NCBI GenBank assembly: GCA_035552775.1
Contig: DASZKW010000010.1
Span: 1 to 48,323, forward strand
DNA length: 48,323 nt
Direction of reading: 5' to 3'
Source of the DNA: DASZKW01 sp035552775
GTDB taxonomy: Bacteria > Actinomycetota > Acidimicrobiia > Acidimicrobiales > Palsa-688
Positions within the stretch are counted from its first letter, which is position 1; every line of letters starts with the position of its first letter. The translations under genes and the position numbers were made by a program. Positions 8,350-17,033 of this stretch are shown here, in pieces. The notes beneath the pieces were generated by a model that was not told where the DNA came from, did no database searches, and saw only the letters and a list, made by a program, of their open reading frames with translations.

Positions 8350-9690
8350 ATGATCGACGTGAGGCTGCTGCGCCACGAGCTCGACGCCACCAAGGCGGCG
8401 CTGGCCCGCAAGGGCGTCGTCGGGGCCGACGTCGACCGGGCCGCCGACCTCGACGCCCGCCAGCGCGCCGCCCAGAGCGCGGTTGACGGCCTGCGACGCG
8501 AGGTCAAGGAGCTGTCGACGCGCGTCGGGCTGGCCCGGCGCCAAGGGCGCAGCCAAGAAGCGGAGGACCTTTCCCATGCGTCTCGTGGCAAGGGTGAGGA
8601 GTTGGCGCAGAAGGAAGCCGAGAGCGCGACGATCGCCGCCGCCCTCCGGGACCTGCTCCTCGTCATCCCCAACCCGCCCGCCCCCGACGCCCCCGACGGC
8701 GCCTCCGAGGCGGACAACGTGGTCGTGCGCAGCGCCGGCGAACGCCCCTACGAGGCCCACCAGCGGGTCCCGCACTGGGACGTCGGCGCCGCCCTCGGCA
8801 TCCTCGACCTGGAGCGGGGGGCGAAGATCTCGGGGTCGATGTTCCCCGCATTTCGGGGAGCGGGCGCCACCCTCGCCCGGGCGTTGTGCCAGCTGGCCCT
8901 CGACCGCAACGCCGACGCGTACGAGGAGATCCGCCCGCCGACGCTCGTTCGCCCCGCCACCCTCGAGGCCAGCGGGCAGCTCCCCAAGTTCGCCGACGAC
9001 GCCTACCACATCGAGCGCGACGACCTTTGGGCCATCCCCACGGCCGAGGTACCCCTGACGTCTTTGTACCGCGACGAGGTCCTCGACGAGGCCGCGATGC
9101 CTGTCCGGCTGATGGCGGCCACGCCTTGTTACCGGCGGGAGGCGGGCTCGGCGGGGCGCGACACGAGGGGACTCCTGCGGGTCCACGAGTTCGACAAGGT
9201 CGAGATCCTGGCGTTGTGCACCCGGGACCAGGCGGCGGCCATGCACGCCGAGCTGCTGGGCCGGGCGGAGGGCACCGTCGCCGCACTCGGCCTGCCCTAC
9301 CGGATCGTCGACCTGTGCGCCGGCGACCTGGGCCAGTCCCACGCCCGCTGCTTCGACATCGAGGTCTACGCGCCCGGGTGCGACCTGTGGCTCGAGGTGT
9401 CGTCGGTGTCGTGGTTCGGCGACTACCAGGCGCGCCGCGCCGGCATCCGGTACCGCCCCGCGCCGCGACCGGCCGGCGCGGGGGACGCCGCCAAACGCCC
9501 TGCCCGCGCCAACCGGGTCTGCGACACGCTCAACGGCTCGGCCCTGGCGGTCCCCCGGGTGTGGGCGGCGCTGGTGGAGACTTACCGCCAGGCCGACGGT
9601 TCGGTGTCCCTCCCCCCGGTCCTCCACCCATACATGAGGGGCCAGACCGTGCTGAGGGCGGGGAGGGTCTCAGGGTTGTCTGGGGGATAA
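8350..9690 (+). CDS. serS: Seryl-tRNA synthetase
   Basis: A 446-aa class II synthetase charging tRNA-Ser (and tRNA-Sec if present). The N-terminal long coiled-coil arm (about 25-100) binds the tRNA variable arm. Motif 2 is visible as CYRREAGSAGRDTRGLLRVHEF and motif 3 as TLNGSALAVPRVWAALVETY. Around residues 371-393 the usual short loop before motif 3 is replaced by an Ala/Pro/Arg-rich stretch (about YRPAPRPAGAGDAAKRPARA), longer than the family norm. The ATG at 8350 is chosen from the conserved MIDVRLLR start. It is divergent from the neighbouring exporter. Confidence 0.95.
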   Translation: MIDVRLLRHELDATKAALARKGVVGADVDRAADLDARQRAAQSAVDGLRREVKELSTRVGLARRQGRSQEAEDLSHASRGKGEELAQKEAESATIAAALRDLLLVIPNPPAPDAPDGASEADNVVVRSAGERPYEAHQRVPHWDVGAALGILDLERGAKISGSMFPAFRGAGATLARALCQLALDRNADAYEEIRPPTLVRPATLEASGQLPKFADDAYHIERDDLWAIPTAEVPLTSLYRDEVLDEAAMPVRLMAATPCYRREAGSAGRDTRGLLRVHEFDKVEILALCTRDQAAAMHAELLGRAEGTVAALGLPYRIVDLCAGDLGQSHARCFDIEVYAPGCDLWLEVSSVSWFGDYQARRAGIRYRPAPRPAGAGDAAKRPARANRVCDTLNGSALAVPRVWAALVETYRQADGSVSLPPVLHPYMRGQTVLRAGRVSGLSGG

Positions 9691-9717
9691 TCCCGATGTT
9701 GGGCCCCACAGGGGCTG

Positions 9718-9733
9718 TGGGATGATCATCCCA
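9718..9733. promoter_or_regulatory. Perfect 16-bp palindrome overlapping a start codon
   Basis: TGGGATGATCATCCCA is a perfect dyad whose last base is the A of the downstream ATPase ATG. No Shine-Dalgarno lies between it and the ATG, so the message may be leaderless or the palindrome may be an operator for a regulator encoded elsewhere. Confidence 0.4.
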
Positions 9734-10731
9734 TGATCGAGGCACACAACCTGACGAAGCGGTACGGCCCCGTCACCGCCGTCGACGACCTGTCCTTCAC
9801 GGTCCGCCCGGGAGTGGTCACCGGCTTCCTCGGTCCCAACGGGGCGGGCAAGAGCACCACCATGCGGATGATCCTCGGACTCGACCGTCCCACCCGGGGG
9901 GCGGTGACCGTCAACGGCAAGGCCTACGTGGACCTGCCCGCGCCTTTGCACGAGGTCGGTGCCCTCCTGGACGCCAAGGCCGTCCACGGCGGACGCTCCG
10001 CCTACCACCACCTGCTGGCCCTGGCCCAGAGCAACGGGATCGGCGCCCGCCGGGTGCGCGAAGTCCTCCGCCTGGTCGGGCTGGAGGCGGTGGCCAGCCG
10101 GCGTACCGGCGGTTTCTCACTCGGCATGGGCCAGCGCCTCGGCATCGCCGGCGCCCTTCTCGGAGACCCGGCGGTGCTGATGTTCGACGAGCCCGTCAAC
10201 GGTCTCGACCCCGAGGGGATCCTCTGGATCCGCAACCTCATGCGCGCCCTGGCCTCCGAGGGTCGGACCGTCCTCGTGTCCAGCCACCTGATGAGCGAGA
10301 TGGCCCTGACCGCGGAGTACCTGATCGTGATCGGTCGGGGGCGCATGATCGCCGACATGAGCGTCGACAACTTCGTCAGGTCCAGCTCGCAGCAGTCGGT
10401 CCTGGTGCGCTCGCCCGGGGCGGATACCCTCGCCGGTCGCCTTCGCATCGCCGGGGCCGAGGTGCATGCCCAGCCGGACGGCGCGCTGGTGGTGACCGGT
10501 CTCGAAGCCGCCGCCATCGGCGACGCGGCGGCTGCGGCCGGCGTCGTCGTCCACGAGCTCACCCCGCAGCAGGCCTCCCTCGAGGAGGCGTTCATGGAGC
10601 TGACCAAAGACAGCGTCGACTACCACGCTGCGGGCCCAGCCGGCCCCGGAGGCCACCAGCAGGGCCCGGCCGGCCCTGGAGGCCACCAGCAGAGCACGAG
10701 TGTCCCGTCGGCGCAGAGAGGTGTGGCATGA
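9733..10731 (+). CDS. ABC transporter ATP-binding protein (ABC-2 exporter)
   Basis: A 332-aa ATPase close to the BcrA/NatA-type drug or lantibiotic-immunity family. Walker A is GPNGAGKST, signature FSLGMGQRL (the SLGMGQR variant common in actinobacterial members), Walker B VLMFDEPVNGLDPEG and the switch His in SSHLMSEM. After residue 300 the protein ends in a low-complexity tail with two copies of GPAGPGGHQQ. The tail is probably disordered and non-catalytic. The stop overlaps the permease start by 4 bp. Confidence 0.92.
   Translation: MIEAHNLTKRYGPVTAVDDLSFTVRPGVVTGFLGPNGAGKSTTMRMILGLDRPTRGAVTVNGKAYVDLPAPLHEVGALLDAKAVHGGRSAYHHLLALAQSNGIGARRVREVLRLVGLEAVASRRTGGFSLGMGQRLGIAGALLGDPAVLMFDEPVNGLDPEGILWIRNLMRALASEGRTVLVSSHLMSEMALTAEYLIVIGRGRMIADMSVDNFVRSSSQQSVLVRSPGADTLAGRLRIAGAEVHAQPDGALVVTGLEAAAIGDAAAAAGVVVHELTPQQASLEEAFMELTKDSVDYHAAGPAGPGGHQQGPAGPGGHQQSTSVPSAQRGVA
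10633..10692 (+). repeat. 30-bp in-frame tandem repeat (2 copies)
   Basis: Two adjacent 30-bp units (10633-10662 and 10663-10692) differ at only a few bases and encode the decapeptide GPAGPGGHQQ twice. They match in length and frame behaviour the GPSG repeats elsewhere in the window. Confidence 0.85.
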
Positions 10732-11579
10732 GCAGCCAGGCAGTAATCGAAGGACCGGAGGCGGCTCCCGACAGCGGACCGCCGCCGCCGCCCGTACGGG
10801 CCGCGCGCTTGAGCGACGTGGTCCGCTCGGAGTGGACCAAGCTGCGCACGGTGCGATCGACCTACTTCACCCTGGGCGTCGCCGTGGTGCTCATCGTCGG
10901 GCTCGGCGCCCTGATCAGCTTCGAGATCGGGTCGCATTACCAGAACTCGGGCCGCCTGGACAGGGCGACCTTCGACCCCACCAACTCCAGCCTGGCGAGC
11001 GTCACCTTCGGCCAGTTGGCCATAGGCGTGCTCGGCGTGCTCGTCATCACCTCCGAGTACGCCAGCGGGATGATCCGCACCACCCTGCAGGCCATGCCCC
11101 GCCGGGGATGGCTGCTGGCCGCCAAGGCCGGGGTGTTCGGCGTCACCGCGTTGGTCGTCGGCGAGGTGTCCAGCTTCGCCGCCTTCTTCATAGGCCAGCC
11201 GCTCCTGAAGTCGGGCCCGGCGCCCTACGCCACCATCGGCCAGCCCGGCGTGGCCCGGGCCGTGTTCGCCTCGGGGCTCTACATCGCCCTGGCCGGCCTG
11301 CTGGCGCTAGGCATCGCCGTGCTCATCCGCCACACCGCGGGGGCCATCACCGTCGTGGTGGCGCTTTACTTCGTGCTGCCGGGGGTGGCCAACGCCCTGC
11401 CGACATCATGGCAGCAACCGATAGAGGAGTACCTGCCGTCGGGGACGGGACGGGCGATGGCGGCGGTGGTCCACCAGCCACATTTCCTCACCCCGTGGCC
11501 GGCGGTCGGGGTGCTGTGCATCTACGTCGTCGTGGTGATGGCAGCGGCGGCGTGGTCGCTGCAGCGCCGGGACGCGTAG
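10728..11579 (+). CDS. ABC-2 transporter permease subunit
   Basis: A 283-aa membrane partner of the preceding ATPase, translationally coupled by ATGA. The cytosolic N-terminus is Pro-rich (about 1-30), followed by VVRSEWTKLRTVRSTYFTL, the conserved start of actinobacterial ABC-2 permeases. About six TM helices follow, with the ITSEYASGMIRTTLQAMPRR coupling segment and a C-terminal helix with few charges. Cargo is unknown; resistance or lipid export is a reasonable family-level guess. Confidence 0.9.
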   Translation: MSSQAVIEGPEAAPDSGPPPPPVRAARLSDVVRSEWTKLRTVRSTYFTLGVAVVLIVGLGALISFEIGSHYQNSGRLDRATFDPTNSSLASVTFGQLAIGVLGVLVITSEYASGMIRTTLQAMPRRGWLLAAKAGVFGVTALVVGEVSSFAAFFIGQPLLKSGPAPYATIGQPGVARAVFASGLYIALAGLLALGIAVLIRHTAGAITVVVALYFVLPGVANALPTSWQQPIEEYLPSGTGRAMAAVVHQPHFLTPWPAVGVLCIYVVVVMAAAAWSLQRRDA

Positions 11580-11596
11580 TCGCCGGACCGGCCGGT

Positions 11597-12736
11597 TCAG
11601 GAGCGCAGGGGCGAGGCCGACAGTTCGAGCCCGTCGGAGCGGTCGACCGAGCGGCGTAGGGCAGCGTGGAGCAGGTCAGGGGTGAGCACCCCGACGTAGC
11701 GGTCCCCGTCGAGTACGGCCACCCAGCCGGCGTCGTGCTGGAGCATCTCCGAGAACGCCTGCTTGAGGCTGGCGCCGGCAGGGACCCACGCTTCCATCCG
11801 GTGGGCGCGCTCCGCGATCACGCCGTCGCCGACCAGGTCGAACGCCCCGACCCAGCCCTGCAGCGCTCCGTCGGCGTCGACGACCACCGCCCAGCGGCTG
11901 GGCGAACTGGCCAGTTGGCGGCGCGCCGTCTCCAACGAGTCGTCCTGGTGCACCAGCGGCGGGCGCTCGAGGTCGGCGGTGTCGATGCCGGTGACCGACA
12001 GGCGCTTGAGGCCCCGGTCGGCGCCCACGAACGATGCCACGAAAGGCGTGGCCGGCGAGCCGAGCACCTGCGCCGGCGTGTCGTACTGCTCCAGGTGGCC
12101 ACCCTCGGAGAACACGGCTATGCGGTCACCCATCCGTACCGCCTCCTCGATGTCGTGGGTCACGAAGACGACCGTCTTGCGGACCTCGCCCTGCAAGCGA
12201 AGAAACTCGGTCTGCAACCGGTCCCTCGTGATCGGGTCGATGGCACCGAAGGGTTCGTCCATCAACAGCACCGGGGGGTCGGCGCCGAGAGCGCGTGCCA
12301 CTCCCGCCCGTTGGCGTTGACCACCGGAAAGCTCGGCTGGGTAGCGGCGGGCGAAGAGCTTGGGGTCCAAGCCGACCAGCTCGAGAAGCTCGATCACCCG
12401 CGCCCTTACCTTGGTCTTGTCCCACCCGAGGAGGCGGGGGACCGTCGCGACGTTGTCCTCGATGGTCAGGTGGGGAAACAGCCCGATCTGCTGGATGACA
12501 TAGCCCACCCGCCGGCGCAGCTCCACGGGGTCGACCTCGGTGACGTCGCTCCCGTCGAGATAGATGCGCCCCCCGGACGGCTCGATGAGGCGGTTGACCA
12601 TGCGCATGGTGGTGGTCTTGCCGGATCCGGAAGGGCCGACCAGCATGCAAAGCTCGCCCTCGGGGACCTCCAGGTCGAGCCGGTCGACCGCGACGGTGGA
12701 GCCGAAGCGCTTCGTCACCGCTTCCAAGCGGATCAT
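11597..12736 (-). CDS. opuCA: Osmoprotectant (glycine betaine/choline-type) ABC transporter ATPase with CBS pair
   Basis: A 379-aa OpuCA/ProV-type ATPase. Walker A is GPSGSGKTT (34-42), signature LSGGQRQRAGVARALG, Walker B VLLMDEPFGAIDP and the switch His in VTHDIEEAVRMGD. Residues about 250-370 form two CBS-like repeats (WAVVVDADGALQGWV, WVAVLDGDRYVGVLT), which in OpuA/OpuC ATPases sense ionic strength or nucleotides. It is encoded divergently from its permeases, with 41 bp between the two start codons. Confidence 0.92.
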   Translation of the reverse strand: MIRLEAVTKRFGSTVAVDRLDLEVPEGELCMLVGPSGSGKTTTMRMVNRLIEPSGGRIYLDGSDVTEVDPVELRRRVGYVIQQIGLFPHLTIEDNVATVPRLLGWDKTKVRARVIELLELVGLDPKLFARRYPAELSGGQRQRAGVARALGADPPVLLMDEPFGAIDPITRDRLQTEFLRLQGEVRKTVVFVTHDIEEAVRMGDRIAVFSEGGHLEQYDTPAQVLGSPATPFVASFVGADRGLKRLSVTGIDTADLERPPLVHQDDSLETARRQLASSPSRWAVVVDADGALQGWVGAFDLVGDGVIAERAHRMEAWVPAGASLKQAFSEMLQHDAGWVAVLDGDRYVGVLTPDLLHAALRRSVDRSDGLELSASPLRS

Positions 12737-12777
12737 CGGGCCACGGTAGTGGCTGGTGGTTCATTACGCTCGCGGCG

Positions 12778-13518
12778 GTGGGAACCGGGCCGTGGTTCAG
12801 CTGGCACTGGGTCACCCAGAACGCCGGCGCCCTGCGCAGCGCGTTCGGCGAGCATGTCGTGCTCACCGTGCTCGCCGTCGGCATCGGCCTGGCGATCTCG
12901 TTTCCCATCGCATTGTTGGGCAGGGCGCACCCGCGCCTGCAGACCCCCATCTTCGGGGTGACGGGGCTCCTCTTCGCCATCCCGTCGCTGGCCCTTTTCG
13001 CCATGCTCGTGCCCATCACCGGGCTTTCCACTACGACGGCGGAGATCGGCTTGGTCAGCTACACCCTGCTCATCCTGGTGCGAAACATCGTCGCCGCCCT
13101 CGAAGGCGTGCCCCCCGAGGTCCGCGACGCCGCGGAGGGGATGGGACTCGGTCCCCGCCGCCAACTGTTGACGGTGGAGCTCCCCCTGGCACTCCCCGGC
13201 ATCATGGCCGGCATCCGCATCGCCACGGTCACCACCGTCGGGCTGGTGACGGTGACCGGCCTGATCGGTCAGGGGGGCTTCGGCCACCTGATCAACGACG
13301 GGTTGGAAAACGGGTTCAGGGACGAGGTGGTCGCCGGCGCCGTGCTGTCGGTGGCGTTCGCCGCTGTGGCCGACGGACTCCTGGTGGGCGCCCAGTGGCT
13401 GCTGACCCCTTGGAGCCACACCAGGCGGAGGGCCAGGAGGGCGCAGCGGGACACCGATCCCGGCCGGCGGGTCGCGGCTGACGGCGATGGTGCCCGGACG
13501 TTGCCGGCGGCGGGCTGA
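12778..13518 (+). CDS. opuCB: Osmoprotectant ABC transporter permease
   Basis: A 246-aa inner-membrane permease of the OpuCB/OpuCD type with five or six TM helices. The binding-protein-dependent transport EAA loop reads GVPPEVRDAAEGMGLGPRRQLLTVELPLALPGI (conserved positions around residues 105-140), docking on the ATPase. The GTG start is imposed by the short divergent intergenic. The C-terminal 35 residues are Arg-rich and disordered-looking. The TGA shares a base with the next ATG. Confidence 0.92.
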   Translation: MGTGPWFSWHWVTQNAGALRSAFGEHVVLTVLAVGIGLAISFPIALLGRAHPRLQTPIFGVTGLLFAIPSLALFAMLVPITGLSTTTAEIGLVSYTLLILVRNIVAALEGVPPEVRDAAEGMGLGPRRQLLTVELPLALPGIMAGIRIATVTTVGLVTVTGLIGQGGFGHLINDGLENGFRDEVVAGAVLSVAFAAVADGLLVGAQWLLTPWSHTRRRARRAQRDTDPGRRVAADGDGARTLPAAG

Positions 13519-14246
13519 TGGTCCATTTCCTCTCCGGAGTGGCCACCTTTTTCAGCACCTGGTCCAACTGGACCGGCTCCAACGGCATCTTTCACCGCCT
13601 GGCCCAACACGTCGAGATCTCAGCCATCTCGGTTGCGGTCGCCCTGGTGGTCGCCCTCCCCTTGGCCATGTGGCTCGGGCACACCGGGCGGGGGGGTTTC
13701 GCTGCCATCTCGGTGGCCAACATCGGCAGGGCCCTTCCCTCCTTCGCCGTGCTCGTCGTCGGCGCCGCCTGGCTCGGGATCGGCCAGAAGCCTGCCCTGC
13801 TCGCCCTCATACTGCTCTCCATCCCGCCCATCGTCACCAACACCTACACGGGTATCGCCCAGGTCGACGCCGACCAGAAGGACGCGGCGCGGGGTATGGG
13901 TATGACCGGCTGGCAGGTGCTGCGCCAGGTGGAGATACCCAGTGCCATCCCGTTGATATTCGCGGGCATCCGTACCGCCACGGTCCAGTGCGTGGCCACC
14001 GCAACCCTGGCCGCATACGTGGGCTATGGCACCCTCGGGCAGTTCATCAACGAGGGCCTGGCCAACAGCCTGAACGGTCATGTCGAGCTGTTCTGCGGTG
14101 CCCTCCTGGTGGTGGTGCTGGCCCTGGTCGCCGAGGTGGGCCTGGCCGGCGTCCAGCGGGCGTGCACGCCGAGGGGCCTGCGCCTGCACGGCCGGGTGGC
14201 GCCAGCCTTTGCCGAGGATGCCCTAGTGGTCCCGGCCGTCCAGTAG
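13518..14246 (+). CDS. opuCD: Osmoprotectant ABC transporter permease
   Basis: A 242-aa second permease, paralogous to the preceding one. The EAA loop (QVDADQKDAARGMGMTGW then QVLRQVEIPSAIPLI) and the final GYGTLGQFINEGLA segment are typical of OpuCD. The start overlaps the previous stop by one base (TGATG), so the two permeases are coupled and probably form a heterodimer. Confidence 0.92.
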   Translation: MVHFLSGVATFFSTWSNWTGSNGIFHRLAQHVEISAISVAVALVVALPLAMWLGHTGRGGFAAISVANIGRALPSFAVLVVGAAWLGIGQKPALLALILLSIPPIVTNTYTGIAQVDADQKDAARGMGMTGWQVLRQVEIPSAIPLIFAGIRTATVQCVATATLAAYVGYGTLGQFINEGLANSLNGHVELFCGALLVVVLALVAEVGLAGVQRACTPRGLRLHGRVAPAFAEDALVVPAVQ

Positions 14247-14254
14247 CGTACGGC

Positions 14255-14276
14255 GATCCAACCGTGGGGTTGGATC
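14255..14276 (+). promoter_or_regulatory. Intercistronic stem-loop between opuCD and opuCC
   Basis: GATCCAACC-GTGG-GGTTGGATC forms a perfect 9-bp stem with a 4-nt loop, without a following U tract. It sits between permease and binding-protein genes, where such hairpins often stabilise or partly terminate the message to set higher binding-protein levels. Confidence 0.6.
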
Positions 14277-14297
14277 CAACAGAGAGGGAGGAACCCA

Positions 14298-15227
14298 ATG
14301 CGGTCATACCGTACGGGTGCCGTCGGGGCGACCCTGGCTGTCGTGGCTCTTATTGCCACGGCGTGCGGGTCGGGTGGCGGTGCTAAGGCGTCCAGTTCCA
14401 CCACGGCGTCGGGAGCGGCCAAGCCGGCCGTGATAGTCGGCGGAGCCAACTTCTCGGAGGCCACCCTGCTGGCCTACGTCTACGGCGACGCGCTGAAGAC
14501 CGCCGGCTTCCCGGTGAGCTTCAAGACGGCCATCGGGCCGCGCGAAACCGTCCAGCCGGCGCTGCAAGCGGGCCAGATCAACTTCGAGGCCGAGTACGCC
14601 GGCAACCTGCTCGCCTACTTCAACCCCAACGCAGCGGCCATGTCGGCGGCGGCCACCGCCGCCGCCCTCCAGCCCTACCTGGCCAAGAAGGGGCTGGAGG
14701 AGGGCACCGTTTCCCGGGCGGCCGACTCCGACGCCATCGCCGTCAACAGCCAGACCGAGGCCAAGTACCACCTGACGAGCCTGGCCCAGCTGGCCCCGGT
14801 CGCCGGCCAGTTGACTTTCGGCGGCCCGGCTGAGTGCCGCACCCGCATCACCTGCATCCCGGGCATGGCAAAGGACTACGGGATCCATTTCAAGTCGTTC
14901 ACCGAGTTGGACTCGGGCGGCCCCATCACCATCGCCGCTTTGCACAGCAACCAGATCCAGGTGGCGCGCCTGTTCTCCTCCGACCCGAGCATCGCCAAGT
15001 ACAACTTCACCGTGCTCGCCGACCCCAAGAACTTCCAGGACGCGGGCAACATCGTGCCGGAGTTCTCCAAGTCGGTGGCCACCGCCCAGTTGGTCACGGT
15101 GGTCAACCAGGTGTCGGCCACGCTCACCACCGCCGATCTGATCGCCATGAACAGTCAGATTTCCAACGCCCAGACGAGTCCCCAGTCGGTGGCGCAGCAG
15201 TACGTGAGCGCTCACCACCTCGGCTGA
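14298..15227 (+). CDS. opuCC: Osmoprotectant ABC transporter substrate-binding lipoprotein
   Basis: A 309-aa extracytoplasmic binding protein. The signal MRSYRTGAVGATLAVVAL leads to a lipobox-like IATAC with lipidated Cys23, then a Ser/Gly/Ala tether. The mature domain (from about 43) starts VIVGGANFSEATLLAYVYGD and has GPRETVQPALQAGQINFEAEY, the OpuAC/OpuCC signature for quaternary-ammonium solutes. A strong GAGGGAGGAA ribosome site precedes the ATG. Exact ligand (betaine, choline or carnitine) cannot be told. Confidence 0.93.
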   Translation: MRSYRTGAVGATLAVVALIATACGSGGGAKASSSTTASGAAKPAVIVGGANFSEATLLAYVYGDALKTAGFPVSFKTAIGPRETVQPALQAGQINFEAEYAGNLLAYFNPNAAAMSAAATAAALQPYLAKKGLEEGTVSRAADSDAIAVNSQTEAKYHLTSLAQLAPVAGQLTFGGPAECRTRITCIPGMAKDYGIHFKSFTELDSGGPITIAALHSNQIQVARLFSSDPSIAKYNFTVLADPKNFQDAGNIVPEFSKSVATAQLVTVVNQVSATLTTADLIAMNSQISNAQTSPQSVAQQYVSAHHLG

Positions 15228-15235
15228 GCCGGGCG

Positions 15236-15928
15236 GTGAGCGGGGAGCCGGGCCCGAGCGGCCCTCTGAGCGGGGAGCCGGGCCCGGAGGTCACCCTTGT
15301 ACGCCACGGCGAGACGGAGTGGAGCCGGTCGGGCAAACACACAGGTCGCACCGACCTGGACCTCACCCCGGCCGGCGAGGCCAGGGCCAGGGCGCTCGCC
15401 CCGCAGTTCGCCGCCCAGCGCTTCGCTCTGGTCCTGGTCAGCCCCCGGCGCCGGGCGCAGCGCACGGCGGAGCTGGCGGGCCTGGGCCCGAGCGGCCCTT
15501 TGAGCGGGGGACGCGGCCCGAGCGGCCCTTTGAGCGGGGGACGCGGCCCGAGCGCCCCGGTCGTTGACGACGACCTGGCCGAGTGGGACTACGGCGAGCT
15601 GGAGGGTCAGACCACCGATGAGATCCGCCGGCGCTGGCCCGATTGGACGATCTGGACCGGACCGTGGCCAGGGGGTGAAACGCCGGCCGAGGTGGAGGCC
15701 CGAGCCGACCGGGTGATCGCCCGCTGCATGGGCCAGGCGCCTGGCTCCTCGGTGGCCCTGGTCGCCCACGGCCACATCCTTCGGGTGCTCGGCGCCCGTT
15801 GGATCGAAGCGCCGGCGCTCGCCGCCGCCAGGCTGGCCCTGGGTACGGCGGCGGTGTGCCGGCTCGGATGGGAACACGGCCAACGGGTACTGGAGCTTTG
15901 GAACCAGGTGCAGCCGGATCCGGCCTGA
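15236..15928 (+). CDS. Histidine phosphatase (phosphoglycerate mutase-like) with GPSG repeats
   Basis: A 230-aa branch-1 histidine phosphatase. VTLVRHGETEW carries the phospho-accepting His, SPRRRAQRTAEL the second Arg, LAEWDYGELEG the acid region and ALVAHGHILRVLG the second catalytic His. The N-terminus (VSGEPGPSGPLSGEPGPE) and an internal insert after AELAGL (two GPSGPLSGGR decapeptides plus GPSAP) are low-complexity and absent from relatives. The GTG start at 15236 is uncertain because the repeat obscures it; conserved sequence begins at EVTLVRHG. It sits 8 bp after opuCC. Confidence 0.85.
   Translation: MSGEPGPSGPLSGEPGPEVTLVRHGETEWSRSGKHTGRTDLDLTPAGEARARALAPQFAAQRFALVLVSPRRRAQRTAELAGLGPSGPLSGGRGPSGPLSGGRGPSAPVVDDDLAEWDYGELEGQTTDEIRRRWPDWTIWTGPWPGGETPAEVEARADRVIARCMGQAPGSSVALVAHGHILRVLGARWIEAPALAAARLALGTAAVCRLGWEHGQRVLELWNQVQPDPA
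15485..15556 (+). repeat. 30-bp in-frame tandem repeat (2.4 copies)
   Basis: Units at 15485-15514 and 15515-15544 are identical, followed by a partial third copy. Each encodes GPSGPLSGGR. Near-identical sequence also forms the N-terminus of this gene (15240-15290) and recurs in mshA and, more divergently, in hemC. Confidence 0.9.
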
Positions 15929-16043
15929 GCCTGCGGCGGCCCAGGTGGGCAACGGCCCTGTCCCCGATCCGGCCTGAGGCAGGAGACCGGCCCGGCGACA
16001 CCGCGGCCGGATCGGGTACCGGATCGGGCACCATGGGGAGGCC

Positions 16044-16958
16044 GTGACCTCATCCTGGCCGCCGGCGCCCCCCGCGCCCCAACCGATCCCTGCCTGTTAC
16101 CGCCATCCCCAGCACCCGGGCGGGGTCACCTGCCGGCGCTGCGGCCGTCCCATCTGCCCGGAGTGCATGATCCAGGCTCCGGTGGGTTGGCAGTGCCCCG
16201 AGTGCGTCAAGGCCGGGAGCCGCCAATCCCCCTTCATCCGGTACCGGCCGGCGCCGGCGGGGACCGTGGGAGCGAGGCTGTCATGGCGGTCGGCACCGGT
16301 GACGGTCGGCCTGGTGGTGGTCAACGTCATCGCCTTCCTGGTCAGCCGGGCGGGCAACGTTTCGGTGCTCGCCCAGTGGGGTCTGGTCCCGGCCTGCGTG
16401 CAGGGGGGCCAGACCGTCGTACCGGCCTGCATCCAGCCCCAGGGGGGCCAGGTCTACCGGCTGTTCACCGCGCCGTTCCTTCACGTGAGCGTCACCCACA
16501 TAGCCCTCAACATGCTGTCGCTGGTCATCGTGGGCATCCCCGTCGAAAATGCCATCGGGAGGGTCCGCTACCTGGTCCTGTACCTGGCAGCGGCCCTGGG
16601 CGGTTCGGTCCTCACCTACCTGATCGCTGTCCCCAACCAGATCGGAGTGGGGGCGTCGGGCGCCATCTTCGGGGTTTTCGGCGCCTACTTCGTGATCGCC
16701 AGGCGCCGCAGGCTCCGGACCGGCGGCATCGCCGCCATGATCGCCATCAACCTGGTGTACGGGTTCATCGCTCCGAACATCGGGTGGCAGGCCCATGTCG
16801 GCGGCCTCGTCGTGGGAGTGGCGGTGGCCCTCGGCTTCGCCCTCGCCGAGCACCGTCCCCGCCTCCAGGCCCGGGGGATCGAGCTGGCCACCTGCGCGGT
16901 TGTCGCCGTGGTCCTTTTCGGCCTCATGCAGTTCTCGGCCCGCCCCTTGAGCGGTTAG
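16044..16958 (+). CDS. Rhomboid family intramembrane serine protease with N-terminal zinc finger
   Basis: A 304-aa membrane protein. Residues 13-55 hold a B-box-like zinc-binding segment (CYRHPQHPGGVTCRRCGRP, CPECM, CPECV), common in actinobacterial rhomboids. Six or seven TM helices follow, with HVSVTHIALNML, the serine motif GVGASGAIFGVFGA and the catalytic His in WQAHVGGLVVG, so the Ser-His dyad is intact. Substrates are unknown. The 115-bp gap before it contains two copies of GATCCGGCCTGAG. Confidence 0.93.
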   Translation: MTSSWPPAPPAPQPIPACYRHPQHPGGVTCRRCGRPICPECMIQAPVGWQCPECVKAGSRQSPFIRYRPAPAGTVGARLSWRSAPVTVGLVVVNVIAFLVSRAGNVSVLAQWGLVPACVQGGQTVVPACIQPQGGQVYRLFTAPFLHVSVTHIALNMLSLVIVGIPVENAIGRVRYLVLYLAAALGGSVLTYLIAVPNQIGVGASGAIFGVFGAYFVIARRRRLRTGGIAAMIAINLVYGFIAPNIGWQAHVGGLVVGVAVALGFALAEHRPRLQARGIELATCAVVAVVLFGLMQFSARPLSG

Positions 16959-17007
16959 CACTGCTCACTTTTTCAGGCTGCTTTTAGCAAGGGTCTGGGT
17001 CGCCTCT

Positions 17008-17027
17008 CAGCTTCACCCGAGAAGCTG
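17008..17027 (+). promoter_or_regulatory. Small stem-loop in the leader of the acyltransferase cluster
   Basis: CAGCTTC-ACCCGA-GAAGCTG (7-bp stem, 6-nt loop) lies directly before the GTG of the first acyltransferase, over the position where a ribosome site would be. It could modulate translation; weak evidence. Confidence 0.3.
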
Positions 17028-17033
17028 CCCAGG

